From: Neobacillus paridis
Lineage (GTDB): Bacteria > Bacillota > Bacilli > Bacillales > Cytobacillaceae
Length of the DNA: 64,000 bases
Assembly: GCF_016765675.1 (NCBI RefSeq)
Contig: NZ_JAESWB010000233.1
Coordinates: 115,988-179,987 of the forward strand
Reading direction: 5' to 3'
This document shows, one piece after another, positions 35,406 to 43,796 of this stretch. The translations under genes were made by a program, and so were the position numbers. Positions within the stretch are counted from its first letter, which is position 1. The number at the start of each line of letters is the position of its first letter. Under the pieces are notes generated by a model. That model did no database searches. It was not told where the DNA came from and worked only from the letters and a program-made list of their open reading frames with translations.

Positions 35406-36041
35406 ATGAATAATAGATTAGTGGCAGAGGAGCGCAAAGAATTTAGAAGATCCGTTTTGACCAAATTAAGAAAGGAAGGAAAGATCCCGGCAGTGGTCTA
35501 TGGGAAACATGAAAACAGCAAGGCAATTGCTGTGAAAAATCAGGATTTCCTCAAACTCATTAGGGATCATGGAAGAAACGGGATTATCTCCCTTGAAATT
35601 GGTGGCAAACCAAGGAATGTGGTCCTTGAAGATTTTCAATGGAACCCGATTAGTCATGATATTCTTCATTTGGACTTTCTTCATGTCGACATGTCTTCTG
35701 AAATTCACGCGAAGGTCTATGTTGAGTTAACAGGAAATGCAAAAGGGGTAGAACATGGAGGGGTTCTACAACAATCTCTTCATGAAATTAATGTTACCGC
35801 GAAACCAAATGAGATTCCCGAAGCTATTGAAGTGGATATTTCTGATCTGGAGATTGGACATACCATTAATATAGGTGCAATTAGAAATAAATATCATAAT
35901 ATCACGATTAAGCATGAGGACGATGAAGTAATTGCTACAATTATTGATTCTGGTTTTGTACAGGATGATAGTTCCAACGATGAACAAAGCAGTGCAGCCT
36001 CAGATGCAGGACAAAAAACCTTGGTAACTCAAGGGGCATAA
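35406..36041 (+). CDS. ctc: 50S ribosomal protein L25 / general stress protein Ctc
   Basis: A 211-residue protein of the L25/TL5/Ctc family that binds 5S rRNA on the large ribosomal subunit. The N-terminal L25 domain (1-90) includes RRSVLTKLRKEGKIPAVVYGK and FQWNPISHDILHLDFLHVDM. The TL5-type C-terminal beta domain (95-185) includes VYVELTGNAKGVEHGGVLQQSLHEINVTAKPNEIPEAIEVDISDLEIGHTI. A Ser/Gln-rich tail ends it. The ATG follows GGAAGGTG. In B. subtilis ctc lies between purine/RNA genes, whereas here it stands alone between a coat gene and a subtilisin gene and has its own terminator. It may be a second L25 copy; whether another exists cannot be told from this window. Confidence 0.93.
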   Translation: MNNRLVAEERKEFRRSVLTKLRKEGKIPAVVYGKHENSKAIAVKNQDFLKLIRDHGRNGIISLEIGGKPRNVVLEDFQWNPISHDILHLDFLHVDMSSEIHAKVYVELTGNAKGVEHGGVLQQSLHEINVTAKPNEIPEAIEVDISDLEIGHTINIGAIRNKYHNITIKHEDDEVIATIIDSGFVQDDSSNDEQSSAASDAGQKTLVTQGA

Positions 36042-36124
36042 CCCATAAATACAGCGGATCCGTTTCGGGGAGTCGCGGCGCTGCTTATTTAAATGCTGCA
36101 CTCTTGTGTAAAATGGTGTTTTTT

Positions 36125-36173
36125 TACAAAAAGAACCCGATCGATTTCAATTTCGATCTGGGTTCTTTTTGTA
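36125..36173. terminator. rho-independent terminator after ctc
   Basis: A strong hairpin of about 20 bp. Arms 36125-36144 (TACAAAAAGAACCC...) and 36153-36173 (...GGGTTCTTTTTGTA) have one mismatch. Confidence 0.92.
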
Positions 36174-36321
36174 TCGTCACAAATGGGGAAAATTGAAATG
36201 ACAGGCGTCGCGTCGATATACCCAAATAATTGCTCGCGATTCGGCTCTTTTTCTATTGATTGTAGAAGAGATTCGAAAAGACAGATAAATTTTCTGATAA
36301 ATTCTCAGATAAATTGCAGTT

Positions 36322-36440
36322 GACGGGTAAATTTTGAAAACCGACGGGTAAACGGTCAAAACCGACGGGTAAAGTTCCAAAATCGGCGGGTAAATTTCCA
36401 ATTTTGACGGGTAAAATCAGAAAAATGACGGGTAAACGGT
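36322..36440. repeat. tandem 21-bp repeat, locus B
   Basis: Six units beginning G[AG]CGGGTAAA at 36322, 36343, 36364, 36385, 36406 and 36427, exactly 21 bp apart. The second half of each unit is A-rich. Weaker GATAAATT units precede it from about 36283. It lies between the ctc terminator and isp and shares its unit with the array at 21459. The remaining 177 bp to isp contain no gene. Confidence 0.92.
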
Positions 36441-36617
36441 GAGTCCTGCTTATGAGTACACTTTCGGTTCACCATCATCCCAGTACTTACTAATGTAATC
36501 GACAATAATAAAGGAATAAAAACACTGCAAAAGTAACTGTTAAGTATTAATCAGAATTGTTAAACTACTTGTAACATCCTTGGCCTACTTCAAATATATC
36601 CAATAGGAGGGAAATAA

Positions 36618-37580
36618 ATGGAGCAAAAGGTAGGTTTGATTCCGTATCAAGTAGTGGAGCAATTCGACACGGTCAATGAAGTGCCAAAGGGGATTGGAAT
36701 GATTCAGGCTCCAAAAATTTGGGAGAAAACAAAAGGAAAAGGAATCACAGTTGCCATTTTAGACACCGGCTGTGATTTGACTCATCCCGACTTAAAAGAT
36801 CAGATTATCGGCGGGAGAAATTTTACGAACGATGATAATGGAGACCCTGATGTTTACAAGGATTACAATGGCCACGGCACCCATGTTGCAGGCACGATTG
36901 CAGCGATTCAAAACAATAACGGTGTTGTAGGGGTTGCGCCGGAGGCAAAATTACTGATCATTAAGGTGTTGGATAAAAAAGGTTCCGGTCAATACGAATG
37001 GATTATTAATGGAATTAACTATGCCATTGAGCAAAAGGCTGATATTATTTCGATGTCGCTTGGCGGTCCGGTAGATGTCCCTGAATTGCATAAAGCGATT
37101 CAAACAGCGGTTCAACATAATATTCTGGTCGTTTGTGCAGCAGGTAATGAGGGGGATGGCAATGATTCAACGGATGAATTTGCATATCCCGGCTCATATA
37201 ATGAAGTGATCAGTGTTGGGGCGGTTGACTTAAATAGGAACTCATCCAGGTTTTCCAATTCAAATAATGAAGTTGACTTAGTGGCTCCTGGTGAAAAAAT
37301 TCTATCCACCTATTTAAATGGAACCTATGCAACATTAAGCGGAACCTCCATGGCAACGCCTCATGTTTCCGGAGCCATGGCGCTGATAAAAGTACTGGCC
37401 AACTCCAGCTTTGAACGGAATTTGACAGAACCCGAACTCTATGCCCAATTAATTAAACGGACTGTCCCATTAGGAAATTCACCAAAACTTGAAGGCAATG
37501 GATTAATTTTCTTAACTGTCCCGGAGCACTTGTCAGAACTTTTTGCTAAGCAATTCACTCCTGAAATAGTGGAATTGTAG
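36618..37580 (+). CDS. isp: intracellular serine protease (subtilisin family, ISP)
   Basis: A 320-residue subtilase without a signal peptide, acting in the cytoplasm. The N-terminal extension carries the ISP-specific inhibitory LIPY motif (VGLIPYQVVEQ), which is removed on activation. The catalytic triad lies in AILDTGCDLTHPDL, NGHGTHVAGTIAA and SGTSMATPHVSGAMALIK, with the oxyanion Asn in CAAGNEGDGND. The length fits ISP enzymes of Bacillus. It has an AGGAGGG ribosome site 9 bases upstream and its own terminator, so it is a single-gene unit. It probably serves protein turnover in stationary phase. Confidence 0.95.
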   Translation: MEQKVGLIPYQVVEQFDTVNEVPKGIGMIQAPKIWEKTKGKGITVAILDTGCDLTHPDLKDQIIGGRNFTNDDNGDPDVYKDYNGHGTHVAGTIAAIQNNNGVVGVAPEAKLLIIKVLDKKGSGQYEWIINGINYAIEQKADIISMSLGGPVDVPELHKAIQTAVQHNILVVCAAGNEGDGNDSTDEFAYPGSYNEVISVGAVDLNRNSSRFSNSNNEVDLVAPGEKILSTYLNGTYATLSGTSMATPHVSGAMALIKVLANSSFERNLTEPELYAQLIKRTVPLGNSPKLEGNGLIFLTVPEHLSELFAKQFTPEIVEL

Positions 37581-37592
37581 GTTCCATGAACA

Positions 37593-37623
37593 AAGAAACA
37601 GCACCCTTTAAGTGCTGTTTCTT
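37593..37623. terminator. rho-independent terminator after isp
   Basis: AAGAAACAGCAC (37593-37604), loop CCTTTAA and GTGCTGTTTCTT (37612-37623). It is symmetrical enough to serve the convergent small gene as well. Confidence 0.88.
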
Positions 37624-37626
37624 CGA

Positions 37627-37773
37627 TTAGGCATTTTGTTTCCTCGATAATCTTACATTCTCCTTAAGATTGCTCAGATTCGCAATCCGGTTACCTTTTG
37701 TTCCTTTCACAACTGCGCCATTTCGTTTGATCGTCGAGGAACCAATCGTGTTTGCCTTGACTGTTCTCGCCAT
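37627..37773 (-). CDS. small basic protein, 48 residues
   Basis: A short gene with a good ribosome site (GGAGA, 8 bases before ATG 37773). It lies 12 bp downstream of the membrane protein gene on the same strand, so it is probably the last gene of that operon. The product begins MARTVKANTIGSSTIKRNG and continues with VVKGTKGNRIANLSNLKENVRLSRKQNA. It is strongly basic, without hydrophobic segments or Cys. I do not recognise the family. A nucleic-acid-binding or spore-associated peptide would fit the composition, but that is a guess. Confidence 0.6.
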   Translation of the reverse strand: MARTVKANTIGSSTIKRNGAVVKGTKGNRIANLSNLKENVRLSRKQNA

Positions 37774-37785
37774 AAAAGCCGTCTC

Positions 37786-38619
37786 CTAAATTCCATTATT
37801 CTTTTTCCTTTTAAAATGTCGTAAAAATCGGTTATTTGTGCCTAATAAAATGATTTTCGATGTACAGTAGATAAAATCCTTTAATTTTTCTTTTGTAAAT
37901 ATGTTTTCTTTGAGAATAAATACGGCAAGTCCCAGCTTTAAAGTACCGTAATTGCGGACGGATATGAACTGCTTAATGGGACTTTCCCGTAATTCCATTC
38001 GGCTGTTGACAGAAGGCTCTTGTACCCGGACATATGGCATGTCCAGCGCAGAGTTTATTAATTTGGCCGCACCTTCGATGTCTAAAGGTGTTTTTAAATA
38101 TACTAATTCAACATCATTGTTTTTTCCTTGGAAGTACCAGACAAATTCGATAAGACGTTCAGGGAGGCCGAATATTTTCTTGATTTCTTCATGATTTCGC
38201 AGCATAAAGATGGTCATTTTTTCGTCTATTACTCTAACAGAAGATTGTTGCTCAAATGCAGTTAACACATCTCCTAACTTGTCTTCAAGCTCTAAGTATG
38301 ATTCAAAATCATTATGTGGGGAAACGGAAGGAGTTGGTTTCAAAATCACCTTCTTAATCATTAAAGCAGCATTTACCAAACCCAAAAGAAATAAACCATA
38401 AATCAAAATTAATAGAATAAATTGTAGTGCTTGTAAAATAGGACTTTTTTGTTCTTGGTATTGAAAAAAGCCGGAAGTAACAAACTTGGACATCTTTACG
38501 TGGAGATCTCTCAAAAGTTCAGAGTCATTGGTGATTAAATAAAGGGAAAATAAAGAGATGATAACAAACAGTATAAAACCCGGTATGCCAAATTGTTTGA
38601 ATTTATCTTTCCAAGCCAA
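37786..38619 (-). CDS. membrane protein of unknown function with two N-terminal helices
   Basis: A 277-residue protein. Helices at about 12-30 and 65-90 flank a short outer loop. The remaining 185 residues are cytosolic, with an acidic helix (NDFESYLELEDKLGDVLTAFEQQ), a mixed alpha/beta core (VRVIDEKMTIFMLRNHEEIKKIFGLPERLIEFVWYFQGKNND) and a basic C-terminus (RFLRHFKRKKNNGI). AGGGAGG lies upstream of the ATG. No named domain is recognised. The 48-residue basic protein follows 12 bp later and is probably cotranscribed. Confidence 0.72.
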   Translation of the reverse strand: MAWKDKFKQFGIPGFILFVIISLFSLYLITNDSELLRDLHVKMSKFVTSGFFQYQEQKSPILQALQFILLILIYGLFLLGLVNAALMIKKVILKPTPSVSPHNDFESYLELEDKLGDVLTAFEQQSSVRVIDEKMTIFMLRNHEEIKKIFGLPERLIEFVWYFQGKNNDVELVYLKTPLDIEGAAKLINSALDMPYVRVQEPSVNSRMELRESPIKQFISVRNYGTLKLGLAVFILKENIFTKEKLKDFIYCTSKIILLGTNNRFLRHFKRKKNNGI

Positions 38620-38694
38620 ATAAGCATCGCCTCCCTATTTGGCTTAATTTTACAAAAATAAAGTTTTGTTTACAAGGCATGGCAGAATAATTAG

Positions 38695-38841
38695 TTATTT
38701 TTTACCAGGAATAATGGGTCGAGTCCGTTTAATTGTAGTTCTGAATACCTTGGTTCCATTTTTAAGGATACCTTCCTTCTCACTTGAAATGGTTACGTGC
38801 ATGTCAATTTCCAAAAGATGTTTAATGCTAGTCTGTATCAT
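38695..38841 (-). CDS. small protein, 48 residues, hypothetical
   Basis: ATG 38841 has GGAAGGAG 8 bases upstream and the frame runs 48 codons. The sequence begins MIQTSIKHLLEIDMHVTISS, followed by EKEGILKNGTKVFRTTIKRTRPIIPGKK. It is basic at its C-terminus with no membrane segment. It lies 75 bp upstream of the two-helix membrane protein gene on the same strand and could be the first gene of that operon. Only the ribosome site, the strand and the spacing support it; no family is recognised. Confidence 0.5.
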   Translation of the reverse strand: MIQTSIKHLLEIDMHVTISSEKEGILKNGTKVFRTTIKRTRPIIPGKK

Positions 38842-39087
38842 CAAAGCAGCTCCTTCCCAATGGCTATATTATTGTTTATATCTCCAGGTTAGAACAGATT
38901 ATGCATAAAAAGTGGCGCCAGTGCATCCAGAATAATTTTGTTAGGTTTTTATTGTTTTCAACTACTTCCATTTTTTCTTGACATATATATCACTCTGATA
39001 CACGATGGGAGGGAATGAAGATGCTGCTTAATGGTTTGTGAAATGACTATTCATGTAAGCATGTCATTTTTTCAAGGAGGGACTAAT

Positions 39088-39564
39088 ATGTTAGGACATT
39101 TAGGATTTTCATATGTAGGTCTGATCTATTTATTGATGTTATGGATTCCGAATATCATTTGGAGTAAGAATAAGCCGATAGATTATGATAGCAGCCACGA
39201 AAATAAAATATTATTAGTGTTTGAACGTGTTGGACAAGTTTGCTGTACTTGCAGCATCCTGATTTTTAAAGATTTTAACATTACGGCCTTTTCTCCGTGG
39301 AGTTTCTGGTTGATTGCATCGTTTTTATTGATGATTGTTTATGAGATTAGTTGGATTCGCTATTTTATAAATGATCATACGGAAGCAAACTTTTATCGCA
39401 GTTTTTGGGGGATTCCTGTGCCTGGTGCGAGTTTGCCGGTTATCGCTTTTTTACTGTTAGGCATTTATGGTAAAGTTGTCTGGCTAATTGCATCAGCGAT
39501 CATAATTGGTATAGGGCATATAGGTATACATGTCCAGCATTTAAAAGCGATCAAGCAAGTTTGA
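39088..39564 (+). CDS. multi-helix membrane protein of unknown function
   Basis: A 158-residue protein from ATG 39088, 6 bases after AAGGAGGG; the frame extends upstream to 39031 without a ribosome site. Five hydrophobic helices are visible, beginning LGFSYVGLIYLLMLWIPNIIW and ending LIASAIIIGIGHIGIHVQHLKAI. Charged loops contain KNKPIDYDSSHENKILLVFERVGQVCCTC. Just before the ribosome site is a short inverted repeat AAATGAC / GTCATTT followed by a T-run, possibly an attenuator. I cannot assign a family with confidence. It is a single-gene unit. Confidence 0.75.
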   Translation: MLGHLGFSYVGLIYLLMLWIPNIIWSKNKPIDYDSSHENKILLVFERVGQVCCTCSILIFKDFNITAFSPWSFWLIASFLLMIVYEISWIRYFINDHTEANFYRSFWGIPVPGASLPVIAFLLLGIYGKVVWLIASAIIIGIGHIGIHVQHLKAIKQV

Positions 39565-40033
39565 TTATTTTTGAGAAAAACTTTTGGCCGCAGAAAGTCA
39601 GGTTATAAGTTCGCAACAAGCAATAGGAAGCTGAAAAATTACATGGACGTAAAAGCCGTTAAAGGTTAACCCAATCAGACCCATTTATTAGTCGTGGCCA
39701 GTCTGAGAAATGTTGACCGGGCGGATTATTAATTTAGTATAATATTTTTTTAATAAAATGGACATCTGCATACAAATTACTAAAGGGAAATGGTGGAATG
39801 AACCTAAACCTTGTGATCCGGTAATCAGGGGGAGTTCTTATTATTTTTTTCTTTATATATCGTTGGTCTTCGCTATATGAGAAATAGGCAAAAGACATTA
39901 ATCAACCCAATCGGTCAAAGTTTTGCAAAAGTGGAATAAGTGCATTTATTTCCCGTTTCATTAGTCAAAAGTAGGTTTTCTCGCATTTTTTGTATACAAT
40001 AAGGATGGAATTAATAATAGAAAAGGTGATAGC
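39565..40033. other. intergenic stretch with a possible short-gene relic
   Basis: About 470 bp without a supported gene. A frame near 39837-39939 reads FLLFFSLYIVGLRYMRNRQKTLINPIGQSFAKVE before a stop. This looks like the end of a one-helix membrane peptide, but its only possible start (ATGAACCTAAACCTT near 39798) is in a different frame. It may be a frameshifted small gene. Confidence 0.35.
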
Positions 40034-41401
40034 ATGAGTCAATTAGCTGAGTTTTTAGCAACGAATCAAAATAAGAACGTCGAAGAATTAAAAGAGTTGC
40101 TCCGGATTCCAAGCATTAGTGCACAGTCGGAACATAAAGAGGATGTTCAAACCGCTGCTTCCTGGATCGCCGATAAATTGAAAAACATCGGGATGGAGCA
40201 TGTTGAAGTGATCCAGACGGAAGGTCATCCGATTATTTATGCCGACTGGCTTCACCAGGAAAATGCCCCGACAGTTTTAGTATATGGTCATTATGACGTA
40301 CAGCCTGTAGACCCAGTTCATTTGTGGGAAACTCCGCCGTTTGAACCAACTATCCGCGATGAAAAAATCTTTGCCAGAGGGGCAACCGATGACAAAGGAC
40401 AGCTGTTTCTACATATCAAGGCAGTGGAAAGCTTATTGAAATCGGAGGGGAAATTGCCGGTCAACGTTAAATTTTGCATCGAAGGGGAAGAAGAAATCGG
40501 AAGTCCCCATCTTCCAGCATACTTAACTGATAATAAAGAAAAGTTATCCTGTGATGTCGTCGTCATTTCCGATTCCGATATGTGGGACAAAGGCGTCCCT
40601 GCCATCACCTATTCCTTAAGAGGTCTATGTGCTTTGGAAGTTTCTCTTCATACGGCAAATACTGATTTGCATTCAGGCAGTTACGGCGGGGGAGTTCAGA
40701 ATGCCAACCATTTATTGGTTCAGCTGCTCTCAAGCTTGCATGATACAAACGGAAAAGTAAACGTGGCCCATTTCTATGATGATGTTGTCGAACTGACAGA
40801 ATTTGAAAAGGAACAAATGAAAGCATTAGGGCTGGATGAAGAAAAAGTAAAAGAATCGTTAGGGTTAACGGATTTGACCGGAGGAGAAAAAGATTATTCC
40901 TATGCTGAGAGAATCAGTTCCCGGCCGACATTAGAGATTAACGGAATGTGGGGTGGTTTTCAAGGGGAAGGGACCAAAACGGTGATCCCGAACGAGGCCC
41001 ATGCCAAAATTACTTGCCGTCTTGTCAACAACCAGCAACCTAAAAAGATTCAGGAATTGATCAAAAAACATTTGGAAGAATTTGCACCTAAGGGATGCAC
41101 AATAAAAGTATCACTCCAAGATACGGGGAATCCATTTTTAACTCCGATCGACAGTCCGATGATTCAAAAAGCGGCTGAAGCGTATCAAAACGTGTATGGA
41201 AAATCGCCTGTGTACAAACGAGAAGGTGGATCGATCCCGATTGTATCAGATTTCAACCAAGCATTGAATGTTCCTGTTGTGCTAATGGGCTTTGGCCTGC
41301 CGGGAGAAAACCTTCATGCTCCGAATGAACATTTTCATTTGGAAAACTTTAATAAAGGGATCTTAACCATCTGCAGCTTTTTCGAACTGATAAAAAAATA
41401 G
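40034..41401 (+). CDS. M20 family dipeptidase
   Basis: A 455-residue dizinc dipeptidase of the M20 (carnosinase/PepV-like) group, cleaving dipeptides in the cytoplasm. Metal and catalytic residues appear in VYGHYDVQPVDP (His and catalytic Asp), RGATDDKGQLFLH (bridging Asp), EGEEEIGSPHLP (catalytic Glu pair), VVISDSDMW (Asp) and NEHFHLENF (last His). The inserted lid domain lies at about 195-340. The ATG follows AAAAGGTGATAGC. The stop codon at 41401 directly abuts a fragment of an unrelated flavoprotein gene, showing that the downstream DNA is rearranged. Confidence 0.93.
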   Translation: MSQLAEFLATNQNKNVEELKELLRIPSISAQSEHKEDVQTAASWIADKLKNIGMEHVEVIQTEGHPIIYADWLHQENAPTVLVYGHYDVQPVDPVHLWETPPFEPTIRDEKIFARGATDDKGQLFLHIKAVESLLKSEGKLPVNVKFCIEGEEEIGSPHLPAYLTDNKEKLSCDVVVISDSDMWDKGVPAITYSLRGLCALEVSLHTANTDLHSGSYGGGVQNANHLLVQLLSSLHDTNGKVNVAHFYDDVVELTEFEKEQMKALGLDEEKVKESLGLTDLTGGEKDYSYAERISSRPTLEINGMWGGFQGEGTKTVIPNEAHAKITCRLVNNQQPKKIQELIKKHLEEFAPKGCTIKVSLQDTGNPFLTPIDSPMIQKAAEAYQNVYGKSPVYKREGGSIPIVSDFNQALNVPVVLMGFGLPGENLHAPNEHFHLENFNKGILTICSFFELIKK

Positions 41402-41577
41402 TCCTTGCCCTCGGTTATAAACCAAACCATAAACTGGCTGAGAAACTTCAATCCGTGCATCATAATGTCATTGCCATCGCCGGAGCTGTCAAAACCAGCA
41501 ACGCCCTTATCGCTACTAGAGAAGGCTTTGACGCAGGATTCATCGGCAGCACTGAGTCAAATTTAGTGACAGTTTAA
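41402..41577 (+). pseudogene. C-terminal fragment of a flavin/NADH-type oxidoreductase
   Basis: In the frame that starts with the last base of the dipeptidase stop codon, the translation is VLALGYKPNHKLAEKLQSVHHNVIAIAGAVKTSNALIATREGFDAGF plus a short tail. AxGxxPNxxLAEKL...VxxIxGAVKxxxALxAxxEGFDAG is the C-terminal FAD-binding signature of 2-enoate/2,4-dienoyl-CoA reductase-like flavoenzymes. No start or upstream part remains. Confidence 0.65.
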
Positions 41578-41591
41578 TCATCAGCTTACTC

Positions 41592-41635
41592 AAAAAATCC
41601 AAACCCTAATTAATGACCAAGGGTTTGGATTTTTT
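41592..41635. terminator. rho-independent terminator
   Basis: AAAAAATCCAAACCCT (41592-41607) and AGGGTTTGGATTTTTT (41620-41635), a perfect 16-bp stem with a 12-base loop. It may originally have belonged to the lost flavoenzyme gene. Confidence 0.92.
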
Positions 41636-41837
41636 AAAACTGCAAAACGTCAAAGTTCGAATTATAGTAACAATAGTCATATTCTTCCCTCGAGTATAAC
41701 GAGTATTATTATTCTAGAAGCATTTTTTCAAAAAGGACTTTGTAAAAAAAACATCCCAACACGGGGAGTTTAGGCCATGATTCTGGGTGAAGTCAAAAGA
41801 GTGATGGAAAAATGGAAGAGATTGGAGGGACGCCAAA

Positions 41838-43163
41838 TTGAGTCTTTTAGATAGGGTAAAGGAATCCGGCATTATCGGGGCAGGTGGGGCAGGATTCCCT
41901 ACACATGTGAAATTGGCAGCTAACGCGGAATACATCCTTCTAAACGGCGCTGAATGTGAGCCGCTTTTAAGAGTGGACCAGCAATTGATGGAATTGTATC
42001 CTGATGAAGTCATCAAAGGTTTTGCAGCAGCAGGAAGGCTGGTAGGAGCCCATAAAGCGCTTTTAGGAATTAAAGGAAAACATAAAGAAGTGATCGCGAT
42101 TCTGAAAAAACGAATCGAGACATTGCAGCTAGGGGATTTCGTTGAAGTAAAAGAACTGAAGGATATGTATCCTGCAGGCGATGAACAAGTTTTGGTCTAC
42201 GAGCTGACGGGCAGAGTCGTTCCCCCAGCAGGGATTCCGATTCAGGTCGGCTGCGTCGTGATTAATACAGAAACAGCCTTAAATGTCTATCATGCTTCCG
42301 AAAATAAGCCTGTCACGGAAAAATATATTACGGTTGCCGGCGATGTGCCGAAGCGATTGACGGTAAAGGTGCCAGTCGGGACGCCGATTATTGATGTACT
42401 GCGGTTGAGCGGAATTGAAAACTTTGATGATTATGCTGTTATTGACGGCGGTCCAATGATGGGACCGGTTATGGACAATCTAGATGGCTATGTGACAAAG
42501 AAAACGAAGGGCTTACTTATTCTGAAAAAACAGCACAATTTGATTAAAAGAAAAACGACGACAATGGATCAGGCTAGAAGAATCAATAAGACTTGTGAAC
42601 AATGCCGGATGTGTACGGATCTGTGCCCGCGGTATTTACTGGGGCATAATCTTCAGCCACATAAGATGGTGAGAGTAACAAACTATGGTCTCGAAGATAT
42701 CGAAGACCAAAAGATGGCACTGCTTTGCTCTCAATGTAATTTGTGCACCATGTTCTCCTGTCCAATCGGGATTTATCCGAAGCACGCCAATATGATGGTC
42801 AGAGAGAAATTAGTGCAAAAAAAAATCCGTTATTCTACGAAACAGACCGAATTCGAAGCTCGCAAAAATCGGGAATTTCGTTTGGTTCCAAGCAAGCGTC
42901 TGATTGCCAAATTAGGATTATATCACTTTGATCAACCAGCGCCCATGACGGATATTACCGTAGATCCGGAGGTTGTACATATTGCCAGAAGGCAGCATGT
43001 CGGGGCTCCGGCAGTACCGGTTGTTTCACTCGGCGACCATGTTGAGGCCGGACAGCTGATTGGAAAGATTCCGGAAAATAGTTTGGGTGCCACAATTCAT
43101 GCAAGCATTTCCGGAACGGTCATCGAAATTAATGATACATTCATTGCAATAAGGAGGGACTGA
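41838..43163 (+). CDS. pduS: PduS-like/RnfC-like iron-sulfur flavoprotein (cobalamin reductase type)
   Basis: A 441-residue RnfC-type electron-transfer protein. It has an N-terminal Gly-rich NADH/FMN-binding part (SGIIGAGGAGFPTHVKLA, NGAECEPLLRVD, YPAGDEQVLVYELTGRVVPPAGIPIQVGCVVINTETA), an SLBB-like segment (AGDVPKRLTVKVPVGTPI) and two 4Fe-4S Cys clusters (CEQCRMCTDLCPRYLLGH and CSQCNLCTMFSCPIGIYP). A C-terminal biotinyl-lipoyl-like tail (VVSLGDHVEAGQLIGKIP) follows. PduS feeds electrons to cobalamin inside propanediol microcompartments. Here it is followed 1 bp later by a PduT-type shell gene, and by nothing else of a pdu operon. The start shown follows GGAGGG by about 8 bases and is a TTG. 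Confidence 0.9.
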   Translation: MSLLDRVKESGIIGAGGAGFPTHVKLAANAEYILLNGAECEPLLRVDQQLMELYPDEVIKGFAAAGRLVGAHKALLGIKGKHKEVIAILKKRIETLQLGDFVEVKELKDMYPAGDEQVLVYELTGRVVPPAGIPIQVGCVVINTETALNVYHASENKPVTEKYITVAGDVPKRLTVKVPVGTPIIDVLRLSGIENFDDYAVIDGGPMMGPVMDNLDGYVTKKTKGLLILKKQHNLIKRKTTTMDQARRINKTCEQCRMCTDLCPRYLLGHNLQPHKMVRVTNYGLEDIEDQKMALLCSQCNLCTMFSCPIGIYPKHANMMVREKLVQKKIRYSTKQTEFEARKNREFRLVPSKRLIAKLGLYHFDQPAPMTDITVDPEVVHIARRQHVGAPAVPVVSLGDHVEAGQLIGKIPENSLGATIHASISGTVIEINDTFIAIRRD

Positions 43164-43164
43164 T

Positions 43165-43713
43165 ATGCCGAGTGCAATTGGTGTTGTTGAATTTACAAGT
43201 GTTGCCCGCGGTATTTTTACAGCAGACCAGATGGTAAAGGTTTCGGATGTGGAAATTGTCACCGCCAGTTCGAGCTGCCCGGGCAAGTATATTGCGATTG
43301 TTCATGGCGACGTCGCGGCTGTTCAAGATTCAGTTAAAACGGGTGAAAGAATCGCAGAAGAATATTTTGTCGATTCTATGATTATCCCAAATGTAAGCCC
43401 GGAGGTTTTTCCTGCGATCACAGGAACAACGACTCCTGAAAGAATTCAAGCTTTAGGGGTGATGGAGTCTTTCTCGATTGCCACGATGATTTTAGCAGCG
43501 GATGCCGCCCTTAAGGCTGCGAATGTGGAAGCGATTGAGCTTCGTTTGGGTAATGGCTTGGGTGGCAAGGCCTTCTTTACGCTTACCGGCAATGTAGCGG
43601 CAGTGGAAGCAAGCATTGAGGCGGGAAGGGCGATTGCCGAAGAAAAAGGCTTACTGGTAAATGCCGAGATTATCCCATCGCCATCTGAGAGATTTATCCC
43701 TTGTCTATTCTAA
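43165..43713 (+). CDS. pduT: PduT-like bacterial microcompartment shell protein with two BMC domains
   Basis: A 182-residue tandem-BMC protein. Domain 1 (1-90) is AIGVVEFTSVARGIFTADQMVKVSDVEIVTASSSCPGKYIAIVHGDVAAVQDSV, and domain 2 (95-182) is ALGVMESFSIATMILAADAALKAANVEAIELRLGNGLGGKAFFTLTGNVAAVEASIEAG. Cys38 in SSCPGKY is at the same residue number as the Salmonella PduT cysteine that binds a 4Fe-4S cluster at the trimer pore. With PduS it would form an electron conduit across a shell. GGAGGG precedes the ATG, 1 bp after pduS. No single-BMC shell proteins or lumen enzymes are present in the window, so the pair would have to join a compartment encoded elsewhere. Confidence 0.93.
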   Translation: MPSAIGVVEFTSVARGIFTADQMVKVSDVEIVTASSSCPGKYIAIVHGDVAAVQDSVKTGERIAEEYFVDSMIIPNVSPEVFPAITGTTTPERIQALGVMESFSIATMILAADAALKAANVEAIELRLGNGLGGKAFFTLTGNVAAVEASIEAGRAIAEEKGLLVNAEIIPSPSERFIPCLF

Positions 43714-43743
43714 TAGAGTCAGGACAATCATTTTAACAGAAAA

Positions 43744-43796
43744 ATAGGGGGCTGCTCAGGAGGTCATATATTTGGCTTTTTGACAGGCCCTTTTTT
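43744..43796 (+). terminator. probable terminator after pduT
   Basis: An imperfect hairpin of AGGGGGCTG with CAGGCCCT around a loop of about 30 bases, followed by TTTTTT. It is weaker than the others in the window. Confidence 0.5.

Noticed and set aside
36177..36401. A 74-codon minus-strand frame with a seven-residue periodic pattern
   Set aside because: The periodicity comes from the 21-bp DNA repeat read as codons. It has no ribosome site, and the other repeat locus is not open in the same frame.
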